Shown here piece after piece: positions 1 to 6,756 of a stretch of 12,132 bases of DNA (position 1 is the first letter of the stretch; each line of letters starts with the position of its first letter). Under the pieces are notes generated by a model, which ran no database searches, was not told where the DNA came from, and worked only from the letters and a program-made list of their open reading frames with translations. Position numbers and translations under genes: made by a program. Source of the stretch: Planctomycetota bacterium (GTDB lineage: Bacteria; Planctomycetota; Planctomycetia; Gemmatales; Gemmataceae); assembly GCA_016200155.1 (NCBI GenBank), contig JACQFG010000012.1, positions 1-12,132 of the forward strand, read 5' to 3'.

Positions 1-879
1 GTCAAGAAGCTGCGCGAGCGCGGCGATCAAGTCGTGCTGCTCACGCGCCGGCCGGAGGCGGCGGTGCATGCTCCGGACGTCACCGTTATCGGAGGCGATC
101 CGACGGCGCCGGCTGCGTGGATGGACGCGGTGGCCGGCTGCGACGCGGTCGTCAATCTGGCGGGGGAGGGGATCTTCAATCGCCGCTGGAGTCCGGAATT
201 CAAGGAGCTGATCCGCTCGTCACGAATCAAGAGCACCGAAAACGTCGTCGCGGCGCTTGCGAAAGCTCCGGTCGCTGACGCTCCCGGCTCGCCAGGGCGC
301 GTCCTCGTCAACGGCTCGGCGATCGGCTACTACGGCCCGCACGGCGACGAGGAACTGACCGAATCGAGCCTGGCGGGCAATGACTTTCTCGCCGGCGTCT
401 GCATGGAGTGGGAGAAAGCAACGGAACCAGCGACCAAGCATGGGGTGCGCGTCGTCCTGTTGCGCACCGGCGTTGTGCTCGCCAAAGAAGGAGGCGCCCT
501 CGCCAAGATGCTGATGCCGTTCAAGATGTTCGTCGGCGGTCCGATTGCGGGCGGCCGGCATTACATGAGCTGGATTCACACCGAGGACGAGGTCGGGCTG
601 ATCCTGTTCGCGCTCGATCACCCGGAGATCAGCGGGCCGTTCAACGCGACGGCGCCGCATCCGGTGACGAATCGCGAGTTCTCGACGGCGCTGGGCAAGG
701 CGTTGGGCCGGCCGAGCTTTCTGCCGACGCCGGGCTTCGCGTTGCGGGTCATGGTGGGCGAAGGGGCACAGATCATCACGACCGGCCAGCGCGTGTCGCC
801 GCGCAAGGCGCTGGAGGCGGGGTATGCGTTCAAGTTCGCCGAATTGGAGCCGGCGCTGAAGGATCTGCTTGCGAAGTAA
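1..879 (+). CDS. TIGR01777 family SDR-type epimerase (5' truncated)
   Basis: This is the C-terminal part (292 residues) of an atypical short-chain dehydrogenase/NAD-dependent epimerase of the TIGR01777 (YfcH-like) family. The frame is open to base 1, so the start codon and the N-terminal GxxGxxG nucleotide-binding loop lie outside the window; the first in-window ATG (base 67) falls inside the domain. Visible family marks are NLAGEGI (about 154-174), NGSAIGYYG (310-336), the LLRTGVVLAKEGGAL segment (about 460-504), GGRHYMSWIHTED (about 553-591) and FNATAP followed by P-T-REF. The C-terminal DUF1731-like part ends in RVSPRKALEAGY. The physiological substrate of this family is not settled. The gene ends two bases before the convergent sulfite-oxidase-type gene, leaving no room for a separate terminator. 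Family assignment is firm; function is not known. Confidence 0.92.
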   Translation, partial: VKKLRERGDQVVLLTRRPEAAVHAPDVTVIGGDPTAPAAWMDAVAGCDAVVNLAGEGIFNRRWSPEFKELIRSSRIKSTENVVAALAKAPVADAPGSPGRVLVNGSAIGYYGPHGDEELTESSLAGNDFLAGVCMEWEKATEPATKHGVRVVLLRTGVVLAKEGGALAKMLMPFKMFVGGPIAGGRHYMSWIHTEDEVGLILFALDHPEISGPFNATAPHPVTNREFSTALGKALGRPSFLPTPGFALRVMVGEGAQIITTGQRVSPRKALEAGYAFKFAELEPALKDLLAK

Positions 880-881
880 TG

Positions 882-2054
882 TCAGATCCCGCCGCCGGCG
901 CTGTACTGCGCGTCCACATCGAGCGGCATGCGAACGTTCTCCTCCGCGTAGGCGTTAATGTCGAAGAGCAAGGCGTCGAGGTTGCCGATCTCGGCGTAGG
1001 TGCGTGTCGCGGCGGCGACGCGGACGGGGATGGGCCGGCAGAAGTCGATCTGATAGCCGAGATTCAGCGCGTCATACTCCATCGGCTGCATCCGGCCGCC
1101 CGTCGAGGTCGTGCGCGCCAGCAGCGAATACGTGCCCGGCTCGGCGTTCTCCCACAGGTACTCCCACAGCGTCCACGAATACGCGGCCTGCGGACCCATC
1201 AGCTCGGCCTTCGACCAGGAGCGGCCGCCGTCAGTGCTGACGTCAACCTTGGCGACGGCTTCCTCGCCGGCCCAGGCGAGGCCGACGACACGGTTCGTGC
1301 CGACGCCGAGCAGGTCGCCCGCCTTGGGACGGATGATCTCCGACTTGACAGCCATCGGGCCGACGATGATCGTGATGCGGCCATGCTCGGTGTCGCGCTG
1401 GGTCGTGTATTTCTTGGTCTGGAAGTAGCCGCGGAAGGGCTTGTCGAGCACTTCGATGCGTTTGAGCCATTTGACCGAGGCGACGCCGTACCAGCCGGGG
1501 ACGAACAGGCGCAGCGGAGCGCCGTGGGCCTGATTGAGCAATTCGCCGTTCATGCGTGTCGCCAGCAGCGTATCGGGGTGCAGTGCTTTTGGCAGCGGCA
1601 AGCTGCGGGCGAACGGCATCGGCTCGGGATGGTCCGGCTCGGTTCCCTGATCGGCGCCTTCGAACAGCACTTCGAGAGCGCCGGCTTTCAGTCCGCAGCG
1701 TTCGAGCAGCAGGCGCAGCGGAACGCCGGTCCACTCCGCGTGACCGACAGCGCCGGCGCCCCACGGCACCCCCGGCACGCGCGGGCCGAGGAAGGACCGT
1801 CCGTTGCCGGCGCATTCGACGGTGGCGAAGACGGTGCGTTCGGGCAAGCCGAGCAGGTCATCAAAGCTCCACTCGATGGAGCGTTCGACGCAGCCATCGA
1901 TGCGCAGCCGCCAGGCCGCCGGATCGAGCGCCGGCGGGTTGAAGTGGTTGCGCACGAAGAAGAGCGAGTTGGGCGTAACCCAGCCGCGCACCTGGTCGAG
2001 CGGCGTCTCGCTGTTTTCGGGGGCGGCGGTGACGATCTTGCGTTGTTCGGGCAT
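882..2054 (-). CDS. Sulfite-oxidase-type molybdopterin oxidoreductase
   Basis: A 390-residue protein with the two-domain layout of the sulfite oxidase family: a molybdopterin-binding domain (about 20-205) and an Ig-like Mo-co dimerisation domain (about 225-375). The molybdenum-ligating cysteine is C81 in VECAGNGR. HGAPLRLFVPGWYG (about 177-190) followed by VKWLKRI is the classic cofactor-site block, and SWTLWEYLW is typical of the dimerisation domain. There is no heme b5 domain and no Sec or Tat signal, so a cytoplasmic enzyme is predicted, unlike periplasmic SorA or Tat-exported MsrP (YedY). Sulfite oxidation is the likely activity, but related folds act on other substrates. The start is supported by GAGGAG five bases upstream. 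It is the last gene of the minus-strand run, 16 bases after the hypothetical gene at 2071-2409. Confidence 0.93.
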   Translation of the reverse strand: MPEQRKIVTAAPENSETPLDQVRGWVTPNSLFFVRNHFNPPALDPAAWRLRIDGCVERSIEWSFDDLLGLPERTVFATVECAGNGRSFLGPRVPGVPWGAGAVGHAEWTGVPLRLLLERCGLKAGALEVLFEGADQGTEPDHPEPMPFARSLPLPKALHPDTLLATRMNGELLNQAHGAPLRLFVPGWYGVASVKWLKRIEVLDKPFRGYFQTKKYTTQRDTEHGRITIIVGPMAVKSEIIRPKAGDLLGVGTNRVVGLAWAGEEAVAKVDVSTDGGRSWSKAELMGPQAAYSWTLWEYLWENAEPGTYSLLARTTSTGGRMQPMEYDALNLGYQIDFCRPIPVRVAAATRTYAEIGNLDALLFDINAYAEENVRMPLDVDAQYSAGGGI

Positions 2055-2070
2055 GGGATCTCCTCGCGGT

Positions 2071-2409
2071 TTACGCTTGCTTCCCTTCGAGTTCGGCGAT
2101 GGTGCTCTTGATGATTTTCGCCTTGCCGGGATGTTGCTTCAGCATCGAGGTGAAGAGAGCCCGTGCACGCTTCACATCCCCTCCACGCCACATGCAAGAA
2201 GCAGCACTCAGGCGACTGCGCAACGCCATGCCGTTTTGCCTTGCGTCGGCGTAGTCGTCGGCAAGGACCAACTCCAGGTGGGCGGCAGCAAGGAAGTGCT
2301 TTGCTGCTTCGCCTGAATTCTTTGCCATTTCGGCGAGCATACCGCGCTGGATCTCGCGGGACTTCACAGTCACCAGCATATCGCTTACAGGAAATTCACC
2401 AGTCGCCAT
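2071..2409 (-). CDS. Small TPR-like helical hypothetical protein
   Basis: A 112-residue soluble protein that I do not recognise. It looks all-helical: a segment around residues 18-50 (Ala-rich, AAKHFLAAAHLELVLADDY) is followed by a second around 60-90 (SRLSAASCMWRGGDVKRARALF) with the small-residue spacing of TPR-type helix pairs, and a lysine-rich C-terminal helix. There is no signal peptide or membrane segment. The start is backed by an AAGGAG Shine-Dalgarno sequence about seven bases upstream. It lies 20 bases after the gene at 2430-2948 and 16 bases before the sulfite-oxidase-type gene, so it is almost surely cotranscribed. Together with its upstream partner it forms a lower-GC pair inside the operon. 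A TPR-like adaptor role is only a guess. Confidence 0.75.
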   Translation of the reverse strand: MATGEFPVSDMLVTVKSREIQRGMLAEMAKNSGEAAKHFLAAAHLELVLADDYADARQNGMALRSRLSAASCMWRGGDVKRARALFTSMLKQHPGKAKIIKSTIAELEGKQA

Positions 2410-2429
2410 AAAAGTCTCCTTGACTTGGA

Positions 2430-2948
2430 CTAATCCTTGAATGCCAGACGGCCGGTACAGGTCTCAAATTCCGCAACGAAAACGAAGAAGTCACCGCCGA
2501 TCGTACGCAGGAGTTGTTGCCATTTCTGGTTCCAAGCTGCTTGGAATTCCCGTCGGCTTGAGCGACCGGCGATTTCCAGCAGGTAGTCACCCTCATCGAC
2601 AAGATAGTCAACTCCCGTTCCGCGCAGCGCTACGTCGTAAATAATGTGGCCACCGGCATGGTACAATGCCAAACCGGCGATGGCAATGGCGGCCATCTCG
2701 ACCAATCGATTGCGATCGTAGGTTCGGCGCACTCGAGCAACACGCGCTTCTGAAACAGACGTCCGGTCGATATTCAATCGAATCGCGTCGTCACTAAAGC
2801 CGGGCACATCCAGGACGGCAATGTCAAATTTGAACCGGTCCTCTGCGCCGCAATCGCCAAAAATCGCGACGGCGGCCGCGCTGGGGTGGCCCCACGCAAG
2901 CTGAGGTTGAATGGTCGGCAAATCGCGAAAGCGAACGTCGATTTCCAT
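2430..2948 (-). CDS. Hypothetical protein, partner of the TPR-like gene
   Basis: A 172-residue protein of unknown function, with no signal peptide. The N-terminal half contains IDVRFRDLP and a beta-rich stretch (about 38-62). The middle has a small hydrophobic segment (MAAIAIAGLALYHAGG, about 85-100) that looks like a buried helix rather than a membrane span. The C-terminal half reads RGTGVDYLV (109-117), LLEIAGRS (123-130), then a Trp/Gln-rich helix (about 135-148) and a beta strand FFVFVAEFE. D114 and E125 are spaced loosely like a PD-(D/E)xK nuclease core, but the usual lysine is replaced (EIA), so catalysis is doubtful. GAGG six bases upstream supports the ATG at 2948. It starts 15 bases after purM ends. 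Sampled lines 2461-2520 and 2701-2760 give 64 G+C of 120 bases, well below the flanking genes. Confidence 0.75.
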   Translation of the reverse strand: MEIDVRFRDLPTIQPQLAWGHPSAAAVAIFGDCGAEDRFKFDIAVLDVPGFSDDAIRLNIDRTSVSEARVARVRRTYDRNRLVEMAAIAIAGLALYHAGGHIIYDVALRGTGVDYLVDEGDYLLEIAGRSSRREFQAAWNQKWQQLLRTIGGDFFVFVAEFETCTGRLAFKD

Positions 2949-2963
2949 GAAACGCCTCGGAAA

Positions 2964-4034
2964 TCAATACCACTCCACATCCGCCTCGCCGTCGCGGACT
3001 TCGCCGATCACGTGCGTCGGGACGCCGCCGTCGGTCACCTGCCGCTGGATGCTCTCCGCGAAATAGCTGCTCACGATCATGACGAAGCCGATGCCGTTGT
3101 TGAAGACCATGTCCATCTCGGCTTGCTCGATGTCGCCGAGCTTTTGCAGCCAGGGGAACACGGGCGGGATCGGCCAACTTCCGCGCTTGAGAAAGACGCG
3201 CTTGCCCGGCGGCAACACGCGCGGGATGTTGCCTGGCAGGCCTTCGCCGGTGATGTGGGCGAGGCCGCGCACGACGTGTTTCTTGATAGGGTAATGATCG
3301 AGGACGTTATGCACCGCTTTCACGTAGATGCGGGTCGGCTCCAATAATTCTTCGCCGACGGTTCGGCCAAGCTCGGGAACGTGATCGGTCACCTTGAGGC
3401 CGGCGTGCTCGAAGACGATCTTGCGCGCCAGGCTGTAGCCATTGGAGTGCAGGCCAGTGCTGGCGAGGCCGAGGACCACGTCGCCGACCTGGATCGCCCG
3501 GCCGTCGATGATGTGCTCGCGTTCGACGACGCCGACGCAAAAGCCGGCCAGGTCGTAATCGCCGGGCTGATAGAAATCGGGGAGGATCGCCGTCTCGCCG
3601 CCGACGAGGGCGCAGTCGGCCTGGATGCAGCCTGCGCTGATGCCCTTGATGATTTCCTTGATGAGCGGCGGATCGTCCTTGGGCAGGGCGAGATAGTCGA
3701 GAAACATGAGCGGTTCGCCGCCCGTGCACAGGCAATCGTTGACCGACATGGCGACAAGGTCGATGCCGACGGTGTCGTGCTTGTTCATCAGGCCGGCGAC
3801 CTTGAGCTTGGTGCCGACGCCGTCGTTGCAGGTGACCAATACCGGATGGCGATAATTCTTGGCAAAGAGTCGGCAGTTGTAGTCGAGGCTGAAGAGGGCC
3901 GCGAAGCCGCCGAAGCCGTCGAGGACGCGCGGCGTGTGCGTGCGCTTGATGAAGGGCAACATGCCGGCGAGGCTCTGCTCGTACAGACCGATGTCCACGC
4001 CGGCGTCTTGGTAGGTCAGCTTCTTCTTGGCCAT
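2964..4034 (-). CDS. purM: Phosphoribosylformylglycinamidine cyclo-ligase (AIR synthetase)
   Basis: PurM converts formylglycinamidine ribonucleotide and ATP to aminoimidazole ribonucleotide, the fifth step of de novo purine synthesis, in the cytoplasm. The 356-residue length is normal for the family. Visible motifs are the start TYQDAGVDI (7-15), the ATP/phosphate-binding block CNDGVGTKLKVA (69-80), GIDLVAMSVND (90-100), LVGGETA (143-149), STGLHSNGYSLAR (192-204), EPTRIYVK and the C-terminal ITGEGLPGNIPRVLP. The ATG at 4034 has no clear Shine-Dalgarno sequence, which is unusual beside its neighbours, so it may rely on translation continuing from the upstream gene 45 bases away. Its place between uncharacterised genes rather than other pur genes is typical of scattered planctomycete pathways. 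Confidence 0.97.
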   Translation of the reverse strand: MAKKKLTYQDAGVDIGLYEQSLAGMLPFIKRTHTPRVLDGFGGFAALFSLDYNCRLFAKNYRHPVLVTCNDGVGTKLKVAGLMNKHDTVGIDLVAMSVNDCLCTGGEPLMFLDYLALPKDDPPLIKEIIKGISAGCIQADCALVGGETAILPDFYQPGDYDLAGFCVGVVEREHIIDGRAIQVGDVVLGLASTGLHSNGYSLARKIVFEHAGLKVTDHVPELGRTVGEELLEPTRIYVKAVHNVLDHYPIKKHVVRGLAHITGEGLPGNIPRVLPPGKRVFLKRGSWPIPPVFPWLQKLGDIEQAEMDMVFNNGIGFVMIVSSYFAESIQRQVTDGGVPTHVIGEVRDGEADVEWY

Positions 4035-4079
4035 GCGGCCATTTTAGGATTTCGGGAACGAGTGGTGAGTGGTGATTGA

Positions 4080-4439
4080 TCAGGCTGCCTGCACAACGGG
4101 ATCCGCTTCGATCTCTTGATTGAGAAGATACCACACGTCAGTGCCGAGGGAGTTCAGGATGATCGAAAGGGAACTGGCCAGGATATGCGAGCGCGCCAGG
4201 TCTTCCCAGACCAGGAATACCTGGTTCCACAGGATGCGAACTTGATACGCATCACTTCCGTGACGATGGATGTTCACGCCGAAGCGGCGCGGCGCGGGCC
4301 CGCTCAGCGTGATGCCGGCCGGCAGGCGCCAATCGTGCTCGGCGGCGTGCGGTGCCCAGTCCAGCTCCATGGCCGGCAGCGGTGGTTCGAAGCAGCGGTC
4401 AAAAAAACAGCGCTCGATCCGAGGTCTTGGCAAATCCAT
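4080..4439 (-). CDS. Small hypothetical protein (119 aa)
   Basis: A 119-residue soluble protein that I cannot assign. It begins MDLPRPRIERCFF, has a proline-rich first half with PPLPAMELDW, a central FGVNIHRHGSDAYQVRILWN segment with a basic, His-rich turn, and an amphipathic C-terminal half (LASSLSIILNSLGTDVWYLLNQEIE). The frame is open further upstream, but that part overlaps the secreted-protein gene in another frame and reads as Arg/Pro-rich shadow. Two adjacent ATGs (4442 and 4439) follow GAGG at 4446-4449; the second gives six-base spacing and was chosen. The gene begins 11 bases after the secreted-protein gene ends and lies 45 bases ahead of purM. The short gaps and good ribosome binding site argue that it is real. 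Confidence 0.7.
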   Translation of the reverse strand: MDLPRPRIERCFFDRCFEPPLPAMELDWAPHAAEHDWRLPAGITLSGPAPRRFGVNIHRHGSDAYQVRILWNQVFLVWEDLARSHILASSLSIILNSLGTDVWYLLNQEIEADPVVQAA

Positions 4440-4450
4440 CATGAACCTCG

Positions 4451-5155
4451 TTACTTTTCGGGGCGGAACAACATGTCCACGCGGTCGGGATGCCGGCCGA
4501 CGTAGCAGCTCAGCGCCGAAAAGAATAGCTGCAACTGCCCCAGGCCCTGCTCGGCGAGCTTGGGGGCCGATTGGCCCATCATCTTCGTGACGGCGGTGGC
4601 GGCCTTGCTGTCGGTGTGGATCACGACCTCCGCGTGGTGCTGCACCATCGTGCTCCCCTCCGGCGTTTTGCCCTCGACAAAGCGCAGCACGACCAGCGCC
4701 TTGACCGGGACCAGCGGCAGCACTGGGCTCGGCTTCACCTTGCCTTCGGCGAACCAGATGCGGACGCCGGGCGCCTGATGGATGACCTCCCAGGAGACGT
4801 CGCTGCCGGCCTCGTCGGTGTAGCCGAAGATGCCGGGGCCGCGCCGCTGAATCGAGACGCACTTGGCGCCGAGGCGTCGCCAGGCGGTGACGGCGCGGTC
4901 GGGGTTGTCGAGCAGCCAGCAATATTGTTCGGGAGTGCAGGTGAAGGTATCGACGGGGCCGCGCGCCTGGACGGTGGGCCGATCGGCGGCTTGCTTGGCG
5001 AGGGACGCGGCGCGTGCGCTGAGGTCGTTCCACGGAATGGCGACGGGCTGCGCGGGATCGAGCTTCTTGGCCGGTGTCGTTGGATTGGCGGCATTGGCGC
5101 AGACTGCGTGAAGGCAGCAAAGGACGCAGACCGAGTCCGCAATCAGGCGTTTCAT
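4451..5155 (-). CDS. Secreted hypothetical protein with N-terminal signal peptide
   Basis: A 234-residue protein. An upstream in-frame ATG (5200) exists, but the ATG at 5155 is preferred: it has GAGGTG five bases upstream and places a signal peptide at the very N-terminus (basic MKR, hydrophobic LIADSVCVLCCLHAVC, small residues AANA, cleavage near residue 20-23). The Cys-rich hydrophobic core could alternatively suggest lipoprotein processing, but no clean L-x-x-C box follows. The mature part is a single globular domain with FTCTPEQYCWLLDNPDRAV, GPGIFGYTDEAGS, a beta-rich PVKALVVLRFVEGK stretch, HHAEVVIHTDSKAATAVTKMM and a C-terminal VDMLFRPEK. I do not recognise the family, but the composition resembles planctomycete-specific exported proteins. 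It is the first gene of the minus-strand run. Confidence 0.8.
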   Translation of the reverse strand: MKRLIADSVCVLCCLHAVCANAANPTTPAKKLDPAQPVAIPWNDLSARAASLAKQAADRPTVQARGPVDTFTCTPEQYCWLLDNPDRAVTAWRRLGAKCVSIQRRGPGIFGYTDEAGSDVSWEVIHQAPGVRIWFAEGKVKPSPVLPLVPVKALVVLRFVEGKTPEGSTMVQHHAEVVIHTDSKAATAVTKMMGQSAPKLAEQGLGQLQLFFSALSCYVGRHPDRVDMLFRPEK

Positions 5156-5160
5156 GCACG

Positions 5161-5166
5161 CACCTC
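5161..5166 (-). promoter_or_regulatory. Ribosome binding site deciding the 5155 start
   Basis: GAGGTG on the minus strand, five bases before the ATG at 5155. It selects this start over the in-frame ATG at 5200 and makes the signal peptide N-terminal. Confidence 0.6.
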
Positions 5167-5357
5167 GAGGCAGGAGAGGAAGACTTCTCCTCCTTTTCAT
5201 CGAATGCCGTCGGCGCAGACATGAACGATTTTTCTTTTCGCAAGTTCTGCGCAGCGGATTGGTATTGTCGGATCGGTCGGCCGGAGCCTATAGATTGTTT
5301 CGTTTAGTATCGTTGGGAAGAATAGTATCCCGATTTCGGTTCGTGGATTGGCCCACA

Positions 5358-5435
5358 CCCCGTGGTGCGGCGGCTCGCCTGCACGACCTTGGCGTATCGC
5401 TGCGGTTGTGCAGGCGAGCCGCCTGCACCACGGGG
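5358..5435. repeat. REPIN-like inverted repeat, element 1
   Basis: The left arm 5358-5384 (27 nt, beginning CCCCGTGGTGC) and right arm 5408-5435 (28 nt, ending GCACCACGGGG) are reverse complements except for one extra base, around a 23-nt centre. Each arm also contains its own small hairpin (CAGGCGAGCCGCCTG in the right arm; a shorter form in the left). This two-hairpins-in-inverted-orientation layout is that of REP doublets/REPINs. Similar GC-rich dispersed palindromes occur in planctomycete genomes. No mobilising gene lies in the window. Confidence 0.85.
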
Positions 5436-5472
5436 TATTGGCAAAATCGGGAAGTTATGGTTCGAGCATTCC

Positions 5473-5504
5473 TTAGCCTTCGCATGGCGCCATGCGAACG
5501 CTAA
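5473..5504. repeat. Near-perfect 32-bp palindrome upstream of HEAT-repeat gene
   Basis: The core TTCGCATGGCGCCATGCGAA (5479-5498) is a perfect 20-bp palindrome. It is flanked by TTAGC (5473-5477) and GCTAA (5500-5504), with a single C/C mismatch between. That gives 15 of 16 paired positions with no spacer. It ends 10 bases before the Shine-Dalgarno sequence of the gene at 5525. It could be an operator, an RNA hairpin in the 5' leader or a further dispersed palindrome family. Confidence 0.85.
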
Positions 5505-5524
5505 ACTGGGACCCGGAGGCCGTC

Positions 5525-6649
5525 ATGAAGGCGATATTCACCAACCGAAAGACATGGATCGCGCTCGGCGTACTTGCCTTGCTTGCCGGGGTTGCCTTTT
5601 GGCAGCGTCAGCCGGTGCTGGCGTGGTACCATGTGCGTCAGCTCTCGTTTGCATACCAGGAAAATCGCGAAAACTGCGCAAAGCGCGTGGCCGACCTGGA
5701 CGAGGCCGCCTTGCCTGCGGTGCTGGCGGAGCTGCGCAATCCCGATGCGGTGGTGTGCTCGAACATGCAGTATGCCCTGCAATTGATGACGACGCGCTGG
5801 GGCATCGCCGATCCGCGCTCGCAGCGGCTGGTCGAGAAGCTGCACGGCACGTTTGCAGAGTTCAGTCCGGTGGCGCAGGAGAAGGTGTTAATCCTGCTGA
5901 CGGGCATGCTGCAGCTGGAAGGCCCTCGTCCGCTGCCGCCGGGGTTGACCAAGTATGTGAGCGAGATGCTGGTCTCAGCCGAGCAAAAGGAGGAGCTGCG
6001 CGCGGTGTCGCTGCTGCTGGCGGCGGAACTGGTGGACTGCGTCGAGCCGGGGCAATGGGTCGATGTCTGCGGTACGATGGCGGAGCGCGGCATGCAATCG
6101 GAGCGGCCGGGCGCCCGCGTCGGGGCCATGCAGTTGCTGATGCGCGCACCGATGCGCAAGGACAAGGGGCTGATGGAGAAAGCCGTGCCGCTGCTGCGGG
6201 ATGCCGAGCCCGCGGTTCGACGTGCCGCCCTGGTCGTGCTGGCGTCAGAGAGCGACGTCGTCCGCGAGGAGAGCTTTTTGCCGATGCTGCACGACGACGA
6301 TGCCGAGACGCAGTACCTGTGCGAGATGGCGCTTCGCAAGCGCGGCCTGAGCGACGACGACCTCAAGCTGGCCCGCATGATCAGCGACCGGAACCCGGCC
6401 ACGCGCATGCACGTCCTGCGGCACATCCCGCACATGCCGGACGTGAACATCGTCGAATTCCTGCGGCGTTTGAGCAGCGACCCGGAACCAGCCGTGCGCG
6501 CCGCCGCGGTGCGAGCAGCCGCGGATTATCCGTGGATTGACCTGACGCAGCGCCTGCGCGAGATTGCCGAGCGCGACCCCAGCGAAGCGGTTCGGCAAAA
6601 TGCCCGCTACTACCTGCAGATGCTCGCGCCGCGCACTGCCCTGAAATAG
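5525..6649 (+). CDS. Membrane-anchored HEAT-repeat protein
   Basis: A 374-residue protein. An ATG at 5492 is in frame, but the one at 5525 has GGAGG at 5515-5519 (five-base spacing) and puts the anchor at the N-terminus, so 5525 was chosen. Residues 1-10 are basic, residues 11-27 (WIALGVLALLAGVAFW) form one transmembrane helix or uncleaved signal anchor, and the rest is helical repeats. HEAT/PBS-lyase-type units are clear in the C-terminal half: LLRDAEPAVRRAALVVLAS (about 222-240), DPEPAVRAAAVRAAADYP (about 319-336) and DPSEAVRQNARYYLQML (about 351-367). Earlier units are more diverged. Such proteins usually act as scaffolds for protein binding; no catalytic motif is seen. It is monocistronic, divergent from the operon at 882-5155, with palindromes on both sides. 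Confidence 0.88.
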   Translation: MKAIFTNRKTWIALGVLALLAGVAFWQRQPVLAWYHVRQLSFAYQENRENCAKRVADLDEAALPAVLAELRNPDAVVCSNMQYALQLMTTRWGIADPRSQRLVEKLHGTFAEFSPVAQEKVLILLTGMLQLEGPRPLPPGLTKYVSEMLVSAEQKEELRAVSLLLAAELVDCVEPGQWVDVCGTMAERGMQSERPGARVGAMQLLMRAPMRKDKGLMEKAVPLLRDAEPAVRRAALVVLASESDVVREESFLPMLHDDDAETQYLCEMALRKRGLSDDDLKLARMISDRNPATRMHVLRHIPHMPDVNIVEFLRRLSSDPEPAVRAAAVRAAADYPWIDLTQRLREIAERDPSEAVRQNARYYLQMLAPRTALK

Positions 6650-6694
6650 CGGGGGCGTCGAATTGCTGCGTGGTTCAAGCGCGGTAACAGAAAC

Positions 6695-6756
6695 CGTAGG
6701 ACGGCTCTCCCGAGCCGTCCGCACCGGCAGGGACGGCTCGGGAGAGCTGTCCTACG
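6695..6756. repeat. REPIN-like inverted repeat, element 2 (possible terminator)
   Basis: The arms 6695-6720 and 6731-6756 (26 nt each) are reverse complements at 25 positions; the odd one is a G.U wobble if transcribed. The loop is 10 nt (6721-6730). Each arm is itself a hairpin: GGACGGCTC-TCCC-GAGCCGTCC (left) and GGACGGCTC-GGGA-GAGCTGTCC (right). It starts 45 bases after the HEAT-repeat stop codon, so it could end that transcript, but no U-run follows. Confidence 0.88.

Larger units (their letters stand above)
5156..5524. other. Divergent intergenic spacer with two palindromes
   Basis: This 369-bp gap separates the minus-strand operon (start 5155) from the HEAT-repeat gene (start 5525), so promoters for both should lie here. 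Bases 5221-5345 are distinctly AT-richer than the genes and would suit promoters, but I could not find a convincing -35/-10 pair on either strand. The right half is occupied by two palindromic elements (5358-5435 and 5473-5504). Frames that stay open through the gap are not credible as coding: they run through the inverted repeats and lack plausible composition. Weak similarity outside the first palindrome (TCCCGATTT at 5328-5336 and its complement near 5444-5453) hints that the element may be larger. Confidence 0.7.

Noticed and set aside
109..125. Possible PD-(D/E)xK nuclease core, given as residue positions in the 172-aa protein at 2430-2948
   Set aside because: D114 and E125 are present but the E-x-K lysine is replaced (EIA), so the motif does not support a nuclease call.
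408..2111. Long open frame on the plus strand opposite the sulfite-oxidase-type gene and the epimerase 3' end
   Set aside because: It is a GC-rich antisense frame with Arg/Ala/Gly-rich, domain-free sequence; the genes it overlaps have unmistakable family motifs.
4061..4074. Tandem AGTGGTG x2 between purM and the upstream gene
   Set aside because: Only two seven-base copies; too short to call a functional repeat.
5362..6540. Long plus-strand frame overlapping the HEAT-repeat gene
   Set aside because: It starts inside an inverted repeat and reads as low-complexity Arg/Gly/Ala sequence; the other frame has a good start, membrane anchor and HEAT motifs.
6695..6756. Classical rho-independent terminator after the HEAT-repeat gene
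   Set aside because: The stem is strong, but no U-tract follows and the two-hairpin design matches a repeat element better; kept as a repeat with possible terminator role.
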